Positions 1 to 15,369 of a DNA stretch of 64,000 nucleotides are shown here, in pieces. The stretch is taken from positions 231,410,753 to 231,474,752 of the forward strand of contig CM060983.1 in the NCBI GenBank assembly GCA_030765065.1. The letters run 5' to 3'. Made by a program: the position numbers and the translations under genes. The notes beneath the pieces are model-generated. The model saw nothing but the letters and a program-made list of their open reading frames with translations, was not told the origin of the DNA and ran no database searches. Source of the DNA: Deroplatys truncata (Eukaryota; Arthropoda; Insecta; Mantodea; Mantidae). How positions within the stretch are numbered: the stretch's first letter is position 1; each line of letters opens with the position of its first letter.

Positions 1-1887
1 AAACATTCAGATAATCACATATAGAACAATAGTATTAATCCAATAATACATAAACCAGCTTCACACGTATACTGGTATACATACACTGATAAAACAAGAA
101 TAAAAACACACAGCAAACACAGCTAAAAACATTCAGATAATCACACACAGAACAATAGTTTCAATCCAAAAATACATAAACATGCTTAATACATGTACTG
201 GTATACATCCCCTGATTAAACAAGATAATCAACACATAGCAAACACGGCTAAAAACATTCAGATAATCACATATAGAACAATAGTATTAATCCAATAATA
301 CATAAACATGCTTAATACATATACTGGTATACATTCCCTGATTAAACAAGAATATCAGCACATAGTAAACACAGCTGAAGACATTCAGATAATTACACAA
401 CAGAACAATAGTTTCAATCCAATAATACATAAACAAGCTTAACATGTACACTGGTTTACATCCCCTGATTAAACAAGAATATCAGCACATTGTAACCACA
501 GTTGAAAACATTCAGATAATTACATACAGAACAATGGTTTCAATTCAATAACACATAAAGATACTTAACCCCTATACTGATATACATCTTCTGATTAATC
601 AAGAATATCAGTACATAGTAAACACAGCTAGAAACATTCAGATAATCACACACAGAACAATGGTTTCAATCCAATAATACATAAACAAGCTTAACATGTA
701 TACTGGTATACATCCCCTGATTAAACAAGAATATCAACATATAGTAAACACAGGTAAAAACATTCAGATAATCGCATATAGAACAATAGTATTAATCCAA
801 TAATACATAAACCAGCTTAACACATACTGGTATACATCCCCTGATTAAATAAGAATATCAGTACATAGTAAACACAGCTAAAAACATTCAGATAACCACA
901 AACAGTACAATAGCTTCAATCCAGTAATAAATAAACAAGCTTAACACGTATACTGGTGTACGTCCCCTGATTGAACAAGAATATCAGCAATAATAAACAC
1001 AGCTAAAAACATTCAGATAACTACATACAGAACAATAGTTTTAATACAATAACACATAAACATACTTAACACCTATACTGATTACATCCTCTGATTAAAC
1101 AAGAATATCGGCACATAGTAAACATAGCTAGAAACATTCAGATAATCACACGCAGATCAATAGTTTCAAACGAATAATACATATACAAGCTTAACATGTA
1201 TACTGGTATACATCCCCTGATTAAACAAGAATATCAACACATAGCAAACACAGCTAAAAACATTCAGATAATCACATATAGAGCAATAGTGTTAATCCTA
1301 TAATACATAAACCAGCTTGACACGTATACGGGTATACATCCCCTGATTAAGCAAGAATATCAACACATAGCAAACACCACTAAAAACATTCAGATTATCA
1401 CATATAGAACAATAGTATTAATCCAATAATACATAAACAAGCTTAACACATATACTGTTATACATCCCCTGATTAAACAAGAATATCAACATATAGCAAA
1501 CACAGCTAAAAACATTCAGATAATCACATATAGAACAATAGTATTAATCCAATAATACATAAACAAGCTTAACATGTATACTGGTATACATCCCCTGATT
1601 AAACAAGAATATCAGCACATAGTAAACACAGCTAAAAACATTCAGATAATCACACACAGAACAATAGTTTCAATCCACTAACACATAAACATACTTAACA
1701 CCTATACTGATATACATCCTCTGATTAAACAAGAATATCAGCACATAGTAAACACAGCTAGAAACATTCAGATAATCACACGCAGATCAATAGTTTCAAA
1801 CCAATAATACATATACAAGCTTAACACGTATGCGGGTATACATCCCCTGATTAAGCAAGAATATCAACACATAGCAAACACAGCTAA
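1..1887. repeat. Higher-order repeat unit, 15 monomers (copy 1)
   Basis: A 1,887-bp block (15 monomers) whose distinctive variants recur in the same order downstream. Examples are a monomer with CACTGATAAAACAAGAATAA, one with CATAAAGATACTTAACCCC and one shortened to CAGCAATAATAAAC. The sequence restarts at 1,888 with the same order. Confidence 0.85.
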
Positions 1888-3120
1888 AAACATTCAGATA
1901 ATCACATATAGAACAATAGTATTAATCCAATAATACATAAACCAGCTTCACACGTATACTGGTATACATACACTGATAAAACAAGAATAAAAACACACAG
2001 CAAACACAGCTAAAAACATTCAGATAATCACACACAGAACAATAGTTTCAATCCAAAAATACATAAACAGGCTTAATACATGTACTGGTATACATCCCCT
2101 GATTAAACAAGATAATCAACACATAGCAAACACGGTTAAAAACATTCGTATAATCACATATAGAACAATAGTATTAATCCAATAATACATAAACATGCTT
2201 AATACATATACTGGTATACATTCCCTGATTAAACAAGAATATCAGCACATAGTAAACACAGCTGAAGACATTCAGATAATTACACAACAGAACAATAGTT
2301 TCAATCCAATAATACATAAACAAGCTTAACATGTACACTGGTTTACATCCCCTGATTAAACAAGAATATCAGCACATTGTAACCACAGTTGAAAACATTC
2401 AGATAATTACATACAGAACAATGGTTTCAATTCAATAACACATAAAGATACTTAACCCCTATACTGATATACATTTTCTGATTAATCAAGAATATCAGTA
2501 CATAGTAAACACAGCTAGAAACATTCAGATAATCACACACAGAACAATGGTTTCAATCCAATAATACATAAACAAGCTTAACATGTATACTGGTATACAT
2601 CCCCTGATTAAACAAGAATATCAACATATAGTAAACACAGGTAAAAACATTCAGATAATCGCATATAGAACAATAGTATTAATCCAATAATACATAAACC
2701 AGCTTAACACATACTGGTATACATCCCCTGATTAAATAAGAATATCAGTACATAGTAAACACAGCTAAAAACATTCAGATAACCACAAACAGTACAATAG
2801 CTTCAATCCAGTAATAAATAAACAAGCTTAACACGTATACTGGTGTACGTCCCCTGATTGAACAAGAATATCAGCAATAATAAACACAGCTAAAAACATT
2901 CAGATAACTACATACAGAACAATAGTTTTAATACAATAACACATAAACATACTTAACACCTATACTGATTACATCGTCTGATTTAACAAGAATATCAGCA
3001 CATAGTAAACACAGCTAGAAACTTTCAGATAATCACACGCAGATCAATAGTTTCAAACCAATAATACAAATACAAGCTTAACATGTATACTGGTATACAT
3101 CCCCTTATTAAACAAGAATA
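1888..3120. repeat. Higher-order repeat unit (copy 2, partial)
   Basis: Repeats bases 1 to about 1,230 at an offset of 1,887 with only scattered substitutions. It then departs into monomers of a different order, so this copy is cut after about ten monomers. Confidence 0.82.
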
Positions 3121-4019
3121 TCAACACATAGAAACACAGCTAAATACATTCAGATAATCACATATAGAACAATAGTATTAATCCAATAATACATAAACAA
3201 GCTTAACGCATACTGGTATACATCCCCTGATTAAACAAGAATATCAACACATAGCAAACACGGCTAGAAACATTCAGATAATCACATATAGAACAATAGT
3301 ATTAATCCAATAATACATAAACATGCTTAATACATATACTGGTATACATTCCCTGATTAAACAAGAATATCAGCACATAGTAAACACAGCTGAAAACATT
3401 CAGATAATCACACAACAGAACAATAGTTTCAATCCAATAATACATAAACAAGCTTAACACGTACACTGGTATACATCCCCTGATTAAACAAGAATATCAG
3501 CACATAGTAAACACAGCTGAAAACATTCAGATAATCACACAACATAACAATGGTTTCAATCCAATAATACATAAACATGCTTAACACATATACTGGTATA
3601 CATTCCCTGATTAAACAAGATTATCAACACACAGCAAACACAGCTAAAAACATTCAGATAACCACAAACAGTACAATAGTATTAATCCAATAATACATAA
3701 ACAAGCTTAACACGTATACTGGTATACATCCCCTGATTAAACAGGAATATCAACATATAGCAAACACAGCAAAAACATTCAGATAATCAAATATAGAACA
3801 ATAGTATTAATCCAATAATACATAAACCAGCTTCACACGTATACTGGTATACATACCCTGATAAAACAAGAATAACAACACACATAAACGCAGCTAAAAA
3901 GATTCAGATAATCACACACAGAACAATACTTTCAATCCAATAATACATAAACATGCTTAATACATGTACTGGTATACTTCCCCTGATTAAACAAGAATAT
4001 CAACAAATAGCAAACACGG

Positions 4020-6505
4020 CTAAAAACATTCAGATAATCACATATAGAACAATAGTATTAATCCAATAATACATAAACCAGCTTAACACATACTGGTATA
4101 CATCCCCTGTTTAAATAAGAATATCAGCACATAGTAAACACAGCTAAAAACGTTCAGATAACCACAAACAGTACAATAGCTTCAATCCAGTAACAAATAA
4201 ACAAGCTTAACACGTATACTGGTATACGTCCCCTGATTGAACAAGAATATCAGCAATAATAAACACTGCTAAAAACATTCAGATAATCACTTAACAATAG
4301 TTTCAAGCCAATAATACATAAACAAGCTTAACACATACTGGTATACATCCCCTGATTAAACAAGAATATCAGCACATAGTAAACACAGCTAAAAACATTC
4401 AGATAATTACATACAGAACAATAGTTTTAGTACAATAACACATAAACATACTTAACACTTATACTGATTACATCATCTGATTAAACAAGAATATCAGCAC
4501 ATAGTAAACACAGCTAGATACATTCAGATAATCTCACGCAGATCAATAGTTTCAAACCAATAATACATATACAAGCTTAACATGTATACTGGTATACATC
4601 CCCTGATTAAACAAGAATATCAACACATAGCAAACACAGCTAAAAACATTCAGATAATCACATATAGAGCAATAGTGTTGATCCTATAATACATAAACCA
4701 GCTTGACACGTATACGGGTATACATCCCCTGATTAAGCAAGAATATCAACACATAGCAAACACCACTAAAAACATTCAGATTATCACATATAGAACAATA
4801 GTATTAATCCAATAATACATAAACAAGCTTAACACATATACTGTTATACATCCCCTGATTAAACAAGAATATCAACATATAGCAAACACAGCTAAAAACA
4901 TTCAGATAATCACATATAGAACAATAGTATTAATCCAATAATACATAAACAAGCTTAACATGTATACTGGTATACATCCCCTGATTAAACAAGAATATCA
5001 GCACATAGTAAACACAGCTAAAAACATTCAGATAATCACACACAGAACAATAGTTTCAATCCACTAACACATAAACATACTTAACACCTATACTGATATA
5101 CATCCTCTGATTAAACAAGAATATCAGCACATAGTAAACACAGCTAGAAACATTCAGATAATCACACGCAGATCAATAGTTTCAAACCAATAATACATAT
5201 ACAAGCTTAACACGTATGCGGGTATACATCCCCTGATTAAGCAAGAATATCAACACATAGCAAACACAGCTAAAAACATTCAGATAATCACATATAGAAC
5301 AATAGTATTAATCCAATAATACATAAACCAGCTTCACACGTATACTGGTATACATACACTGATAAAACAAGAATAAAAACACACAGCAAACACAGCTAAA
5401 AACATTCAGATAATCACACACAGAACAATAGTTTCAATCCAAAAATACATAAACATGCTTAATACATGTACTGGTATACATCCCCTGATTAAACAAGATA
5501 ATCAACACATAGCAAACACGGCTAAAAACATTCAGATAATCACATATAGAACAATAGTATTAATCCAATAATACATAAACATGCTTAATACATATACTGG
5601 TATACATTCCCTGATTAAACAAGAATATCAGCACATAGTAAACACAGCTGAAGACATTCAGATAATTACACAACAGAACAATAGTTTCAATCCAATAATA
5701 CATAAACAAGCTTAACATGTACACTGGTTTACATCCCCTGATTAAACAAGAATATCAGCACATTGTAACCACAGTTGAAAACATTCAGATAATTACATAC
5801 AGAACAATGGTTTCAATTCAATAACACATAAAGATACTTAACCCCTATACTGATATACATCTTCTGATTAATCAAGAATATCAGTACATAGTAAACACAG
5901 CTAGAAACATTCAGATAATCACACACAGAACAATGGTTTCAATCCAATAATACATAAACAAGCTTAACATGTATACTGGTATACATCCCCTGATTAAACA
6001 AGAATATCAACATATAGTAAACACAGGTAAAAACATTCAGATAATCGCATATAGAACAATAGTATTAATCCAATAATACATAAACCAGCTTAACACATAC
6101 TGGTATACATCCCCTGATTAAATAAGAATATCAGTACATAGTAAACACAGCTAAAAACATTCAGATAACCACAAACAGTACAATAGCTTCAATCCAGTAA
6201 TAAATAAACAAGCTTAACACGTATACTGGTGTACGTCCCCTGATTGAACAAGAATATCAGCAATAATAAACACAGCTAAAAACATTCAGATAACTACATA
6301 CAGAACAATAGTTTTAATACAATAACACATAAACATACTTAACACCTATACTGATTACATCCTCTGATTAAACAAGAATATCGGCACATAGTAAACATAG
6401 CTAGAAACATTCAGATAATCACACGCAGATCAATAGTTTCAAACGAATAATACATATACAAGCTTAACATGTATACTGGTATACATCCCCTGATTAAACA
6501 AGAAT
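4020..6505. repeat. Higher-order repeat units (copy 3 and partial copy 4)
   Basis: Bases about 4,590-5,273 match 1,200-1,887 (offset 3,386), and 5,274-6,505 match 1-1,232 (offset 5,273). Even private variants such as TTTCAAACGAATAATACA are shared. Looser similarity to about 750-1,200, with one extra monomer, begins near 4,020. The similarity stops near 6,505. Confidence 0.8.
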
Positions 6506-9500
6506 ATCTGCACATAGTAAACACAGCTAAAAACATTCAGATAATCACCCAAAGAACAATAGTTTCAATCCAATAACACATATACATGCTTAATACATAC
6601 TGGTATACATCCCCTTATTAAACAAGAATATCAGAACATAGAAAACACAGCTAGAAACATTCAGATAATCACAGACAGCACAATAGTTTCAATCCACTAA
6701 TACATAAACATGCTTAACACACATACTGGTATACATCCCCTGATTAAACAAGAATATCAGCACATAGTAAACACAGCTAAAAACATTCAGATAATCACAC
6801 ACAGAACAATAGTTTCAATCCAATAATACATAAACAAGCTTAACACATACTGGTATACATCCCCTGATTAAACAAGAATATCAGAACATAGTAAACACAG
6901 GTAAAAACATTTAGATAATTACATACAGAACAATAGTTTTAATACAATAACACATAAACATACTTAACACCTATACTGATTACATCCTCTGATTTAACAA
7001 GAATATCAGCACATAGTAAACACAGCTAGAAACTTTCAGATAATCACACGAAGATCAATAGTTTCAATCCAGTAATACATAAACAAGCTTAACATGTACA
7101 CTGGTGTACATCCCCTGTTTAAGCAAGAATATCAACACATAGCAAACACAGCTAAAAACATTCAGATTATCACATATAGAACAATAGTATTAATCCAATA
7201 ATACATAAACAAGCTTAATAAATGTACTGGTATAAATCCCCTTATTGAACAAGAATATCAACACATAGCAAACAAGGCTAAAAACATTCAGATAATCACA
7301 TATAGAACAATAGTATTAATCCAATGATACATAAACATGCTTAATACATATACTGGTATACATCCCCTGATTAAACCAGAATATCAGCACATAGTAAACA
7401 CAGCTGAAAACATTCAGATAATCACACAACAGAACAAAAGTTTCAATCCAATAATACATACGCAAGCTTAACACGTACACTGGTATACATCCCCTGGTTA
7501 AACAAGAATATCAGCACATAGTAAACACAGCTGAAAACATTCAGATAATCACACAACAGAACAATAGTTTCAATCCAATAATACATAAACATGCTTAAAA
7601 CATATACTGGTATACATCCCCTGCTTAAACAAGCATATCAGCACATAGTAAACACAGCTGAAAACATTCAGATAATTACATACAGAACAATAGTTTCAAT
7701 CCAGTAATACACAAAAGAGCTTAACATGTAGACTGGTATACAACCCCTGATTAAACAAGAATATCAGCACATAATAAACACTCCTTAACACATTCAGATA
7801 ATCACATAACAATAGTTTCAATGCATTAATACATAAACAAGCTTAACACATACCGGTATACATCCCCTGATTAAACAAGAATGTCAGCACATAGTAAACA
7901 CAGCTAAAACATTCAGATAATCACATATAGAACAATAGTATTAATCCAATAATACATAAACATGCTTAATACATATACTGGTATACATCCTCTGATTAAA
8001 CAAGAATATCAGCACATAGTAAACACAGCTGAAAACATTCAGATAATCACAAAACAGAACAATAGTTTCAATCCAATAATACATAAACAAGCTTAACACG
8101 TATAGTGGTATACATCCCCTGATTAAACAAGAATATCAGCACATAGTAAACAAACTAGAAGCATTCAGATAATCACAGACAGCACAATAGTTTCAATCCA
8201 ATAATACATAATCAAGCTTAACACATATACTGGTATACATCCCCTGATTAAACAAGGATATCAACACACAGCAAACACAGCTAAAAGCATTCAGGTAATC
8301 ACATATAGAACAATAGTATTAATCCAATAATACATAAACAAGCTTAACACGTATACTGGTATACATCCCCTGATTAAACAAGAATATCAACATATAGCAA
8401 ACACAGCTGAAAAATTTTAGATAATCACATATAGAACAATAGTTATAATCCAATAATACATAAACAAGCTTAACATGTATACTGGTATACATCCCCTGAT
8501 TTAACAAGAATATCAACACACAATAAACACTGCTAAAAACATTCAGATAATCACATAACAATAGTTTCAAGCCAATAATACATAAACAAGCTTAACACAT
8601 AGTGGTATACATCCCCTGATTAAACAAGAATGTCAGCACATAGTAAACACAGCTAAAAACATTCAGATAAATACATACAAAACAGTAGTTTCAATTCAAT
8701 AACACTAAATATACTTAACACGTATACTGGTATACATCCCCTGATTAAACACGAATATCAGAACATAGAAAACACAGCTAGAAACATTCAGATAATCACA
8801 GACAGCACAATAGTTTCAATCCAATAATACATAAACATGCTTAACACATATACTGGTTTACATCCCCTGATTAAACAAGAATATCAGCACATAGTAAACA
8901 CAGCTGAAAGCATTTAGATAATTACATACAGAACCATAGTTTCAATCAAATAATACATAAACAAGTTTAACATGTATACTGGTATACATCCCCTGATTAA
9001 ACAAGAATATCAGCGCATAGTAAACACAGCTAAAAACATTCAGATAATCACACACAGAACAATAATTTCAATCCAATAATACATAATCAAGCTTAACACA
9101 TACTGGTATACATCCCCTGATTAAACAAGAATATCAGCACATAGTAAACACAGCTGAAAACATTCAGATAATCACACAACATAACAATGGTTTCAATCCA
9201 TAATACATAAACATGCTTAACACATATACTGGTATACATTCCCTGATTAAACAAGATTATCAACACACAGCAAACACAGCTAAAAACATTCAGATAACCA
9301 CAAACAGTACAATAGTATTAATCGATAATACATAAACACGCTTAACACGTATACTGCTATACATCCCCTGATTAAACAAGAATATCAACATATAGCAAAC
9401 ACAGCTAGAAACATTCAGATAATCACATATAGAACAATAGTATTAATCCAATAATACATAAACCAGCTTCACACGTATACTGGTATACATACCCTGATAA

Positions 9501-11999
9501 AACAAGAACAACAACACACATAAACACAGCTGAAAACATTCAGATAATCACACAACAGAACAAAAGTTTCAATCCAATAACACATACACAAGCTTTACAC
9601 GTACACTGGTATACATCCTCTGGTTAAACAAGAATATCAACAAATAGCAAACAAGGCTAAAAACATTCAGATAATCACATATAGAACAATAGTATTAATC
9701 CAATGATACATAAACATGCTTAATACATATACTGGTATACATCCCCTGATTAAACCAGAATATCAGCACATAGTAAACACAGCTGAAAACATTCAGATAA
9801 TCACACAACAGAACAAAAGTTTCAATCCAATAACATTAAACATACTTAACACGTATACTGGTATACATCCCCTGATTAATCAAGAATATCAGCACATAGT
9901 AAACACAGCTAGAAACATTCAGTTAATCACAGACAGCACAATAGCTTCAATCCAATAATACATAAACATGCTTAACACGTATACTGGTATACATCCCCTG
10001 ATTAAACAAGAATATCAGCACATAGTAAACACAGCTAAAAACATTCAGATAATCACAGAACAATAGTTTCAATCCAATTATACATAAACAAGCTAAACAC
10101 ATACTGGTATACATCCACGGAATAAACAAGAATATCAACATATAGCGAACACAGGTAAAGACATTCAGATAATCACATATAGAACAATAGTATTAATCCA
10201 ATAATACATAAACAAGCTTAACACGTATACTGGTTTACATCTCCTGATTAAACAAGAATATCAACATATAGCAAACACAGCTAAAAAATTTTAAATTATC
10301 ACATATAGAACAATAGTATTAATCCAATAATACATAAACAAGCTTAAAACGAATACTAGTATACATCCCCTGATTAAACAAGGATATCAACACATTATAA
10401 ACACTGCTAAAAACATTCAGATAATCACATAACAATAGTTTCAATCCAATAATACATAAACAAGCTTAACACGTATACAGGTATACATCCCGTGATTAAA
10501 CAAGAATATCAGCACTTAGTAAACACAGCTAGAAACATTTAGATAATCACACACAGCACAATAGTTTCAATCCAATAATACATAAACATGCTTAACACAT
10601 ATACTGGTATACACCCCCAGATTAAACAAGAATGTCAGCACATAGTAAACACAGCTAGAAACATTTAGATAATCACACACAGATCAATAGTTTCAATCCA
10701 ATAATACTTAAACTAGCTTAACATGTATACTGGTATACATCCCCTGATTAAACAAGAATATCAACACATAGCAAACACAGCTAAAAACATTCAGATAATC
10801 ACATATAGAACAATAGTATTAATCCAATAATACATAAACAAGCTTAACACGTATACTGGTATACATCCCCTAATTAAACAAGTATATCAACATATAGCAA
10901 ACACAGCTAAAAACATTCAGATAATCACATATAGAACAATAGTATTAATCCAATAATACATAAACAAGCTTAACACATATACTGGTATAACCACTGATTA
11001 AACAAGAATATCAGCACATAGTAAACACAGCTAAAAACATTCAGATAATCACCCAAAGAACAATAGTTTAAATCCAGTAACACATATACATGCTTAACAC
11101 ATACTGGTATACGTCCCCTCATTAAACAAGAATATCAACACATAGCAAACACAGCTAAAACATTCAGATAATCACATATAGAACAATAGTATTAATCTAA
11201 TAATACATAAACATGCTTAATACATATACTGGTATACATGCTCTGATTAAACCAGAATATCAGCACATAGTAAACACAGCTGAAAACATTCAGATAATCA
11301 CACAACAGAACAATAGTTTCAATCCAATAATACATAAACATGCTTAACACATATACTGGTATATATCCCCTGATTAAACAAGAATATCAGCACATAGTAA
11401 ACACAGCTGGAAACATTCAGATAATTACATACAGAACAATATTTTCAATCCAATAATACATAAACATGCTTAACACATATACATGTGTACATCCCCTGAT
11501 TAAACAAGAATATCAACATATAGCAAACATAGCTAAAAAATTTTAGATAATCACATATAGAACAATAGTAGTAATCCAATAATACATAAACAAGCTTAAC
11601 ATGTATACTGGTATACATCCCCTGATTAAACAGGTATATCAGCACATAGTAAACACAGCTAGAAGCATTCAGATAATCACAGAACAATAGTTTCAATCCA
11701 ATAATACATTTAACATCTATACTGGTATACATCCCCTGATGAACACGAATATCAGCACATAGTAAACACAGCTAAAAACATTCAGATAATCGTAGAATAG
11801 TTTCAATCCAATAATACATAAACAAGCTTAACATGTATACTGGTATACATCAACTGATTAAACAAGAATATCAACACATAGCAAACACAGCTAAGAACAT
11901 TCAGATAATCTCACACAGTGCAATAGTATTAATCCAATAATACATAAACAAGCTTAACACGTATACTGGTATATATCCCCTGATTAAACAAGAACATCA

Positions 12000-14000
12000 G
12001 CACATAGTAATCACAGTTGAAAACATTCAGATAATCACACAGCAGAACAATAGTTTCAATCTAATAATACATAAACATGCTTAACATATACTGGTATACA
12101 TCCCCTGATTAAACAAGAAATTCAGCACATAGTATATACAGCTGAAAACATTCAGATAATTACATACAGAACAATAGTTTCAATCCAATAATACATAAAC
12201 ATGGTTAACACATATACTGGTATACATCCCCTGATTAAACAAGTATATCAGCACATAGTAAACGCAGCTGAAAACATTCAGATAATTACATACAGAACAA
12301 TAGTTTCAATCCAATAAAACATAAACAAGCTTAACATGTATACCGGTATACATCCCCTGATTAAACAAGAATATCATCACATAGTAAACACAGCTAGAAA
12401 CATTCAGATAATCACACGCAGGTCAATAGTTTCAATCCAATAATACATAAACAAGCTTAACATGTGTACTGGTATACATCCCCTGATTAAACAAGAATAT
12501 CAGCACATAGTAAACACAGCTAAAAACATTCAGATAAACACATATAGAACAATAGTATTAATCCAATAATACATAAACAAGCTTAACACATATACTGGTA
12601 TACATCCCCTGATTAAACAAGGATATAAACACATAGCAAACACAGCTAAAAACATTCAGATAATCACATATAGAACAATAGTATTGATCTAACAATACAT
12701 AAACAAGCTTAACACGTATACTGGTATACATCCCCTGATTAAACAGGAATATCAACATATGGCAAACACAGCTAAAACGTTCAGATAATCACATATAGAA
12801 CAATAGTATTAATCCTATAATACATAAACCAGCTTAACACGTATACGGGTATACATCCCCTGATTAAGCAAGAATATCAACACATAGCAAACAGCTAAAA
12901 ACATTCAGATTATCACATATAGAACAATAGAATTCATCCAATAATACAAAGACAAGCTTAACACATATACTGGTATGACCCACTGATTAAACAAGAATAT
13001 CAGGCACATAGTAAACACAGCTAAAAACATTCAGATAATCACCCAAAGAACAATAGTATTAATCCAATAGTACATAAACCAGCTTAACACGTATACTGGT
13101 ATACATACCCTGATGAAACAAGAATAACAACACATAGCAAACATCTAAAAACATTCAGATAATCACACAGAGAAATATAGTTTCAATCCAATAATACATA
13201 AACATGCTTAATACATATACTTGTATACATCCCCTGATTAAACAAGAATATCAACACATAGCAAACCCAGCTAAAAACATTCAGATAATCACATATAGAA
13301 CAATAGTATTAATCCAATAATACATAAACATGCTTAACTCATATACTGGTATACATCCCCTGATTAAACAAGTATATCAGCACATAGTAAACACAGCTGA
13401 AAACATTCAGATAATTACATACAGATCAAAAGTTTCAATCCAATAATACACAAAAGAGCTTAACATGTATACTGGTATACATCCCCTGATTAAACAAGAC
13501 TATCAGCACATAATAAACACTGCTATAAACATTCAGATAATCATCAAACAATAGTTTCAATCCAATAATACATAAACAAGCTTAACACATACCGGTATAA
13601 ACCCCTGATTAAACAAGAATGTCAGCACAAAGTAAACACAGCTAGAGGCATTCAGATAATCTCACACAGCACAATAGTTTCAATCCAATAATACATAAAC
13701 AAGCTTAACACGTATACTGGTACACATCCCCTGATTAAACAAGAATATCAACACACAGCAAACACAGCTAAAAGCATTCAGATAATCACATATAGAACAA
13801 TAGTATTAATCCAATAATACATAAACAAGCTTTACACATATACTGGTATACATCCACTGATTAAACAAGAATATCAACACATAGTAAACACAGCTAAAAA
13901 CATTCAGATAATTATATACAGAACAATAGTTTCATTACAATAACACACAAACATACTTAACGCGTATACTGGTATACATCCCCTGATTAAATAGAAATAT
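12000..14000. repeat. Long-range satellite duplication, left copy
   Basis: An ordered series of variant monomers is found again at about 15,370-17,870. Markers are AGAAATTCAGCACATAGTA, GGATATAAACACATAGC, CACAAAAGAGCTTAACATG and TTTCATTACAATAACAC. The offset steps from about 3,372 through 3,620 to about 3,877, so whole monomers were gained or lost after duplication. Confidence 0.75.
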
Positions 14001-15369
14001 CAGCACATAGTAAACACAGCTGAAAACATTCAGATAATTACATACAGAACAATAGTTTCAATCCAATAATACATAAACATGCTTAACACGTATACTGGTA
14101 TACATCCCCTGATTAAACAAGGATATCAGCACATAGAAAACACAGCTCAAAACATTTAGATAATTATAAACAGAACAATAGTTTCAATCAAATAATACAT
14201 AAACAAGCTTAACATGTATACTGGTATACATCCCCTGATGAACACGAATATCAGCACATAGTAAACACAGCTAGAAGCATTCAGATAATCACAGAACAAT
14301 AGTTTCAATCCAATAATGCATAAAATAGCTAAACACATACTGGTATACATCCCCCGATTAAACAAGAATATCAGCACATTGTAAACACAACTAGAATTAT
14401 TCAGATAATCACACACAGAACAATAGTTTCAATCCAATATTACATAAACATGCTTAACACATATACTGGTATACATCCCCTGATTAAACAAGAATGTCAG
14501 CACATAGTAAACACAGCTGAAAACATTCAGATAATTACATACTGAACAATAGCTTCAATCCAATGATACATAAACAAGCTTAACATCTATACTGGTATAC
14601 ATCCCCTGATGAACACGAATATCAGCACATAGTAAACACAGCCAAAAACATTCAGATAATCATAGTATAGTTTCAATCCAATAATACATAAACAAGCTTA
14701 ACATGTATACTGGTATACATCCCCTGATTTAACAAGAATATCAACACATAGCAAACACAGCTAAAAACATTCAGATAATGACATACAGAACGATAGTTTC
14801 AATCCAATAATACATAAACAAGCTTAACATGTATACTGGTATACATCCCCTGATTAAACAAGAATATCAACACATAGCAAACACAGCTAAAAACATTCAG
14901 ATAATCTCACACAGTGCAATAGTATTAATCCAATAATACATAAACAAGCTTAACACGTATACTGGTATACATCCCCTGATTAAACAAGAATATTAACACA
15001 CAGCAAACACAGCTAAAAGCATTCAGATAATCTCACACAGTGCAATAGTTTCAATCCAATAATACATAAACAAGCTTAACACGTATCCTGGTATACGTCC
15101 CCTGATTAAACAAGAATATCAGCACATAGTAACCACAGCTAAAAACATTCATATAAGTATAAGCAGAACAATAGTTTAGATCCAATATTACATAAACATT
15201 CTTAACACGTATACTGGTATATATCCCCTGATTAAACAAGAACATCAGCACATAGTAAACAGCTAAAAACATTCAGATAATTATGTACAGAACAATAGTT
15301 TCAATACAATAACACATAAACATACTTAAGATATATACTGGTATACATCCCCTGATTAAACAAGAATAT

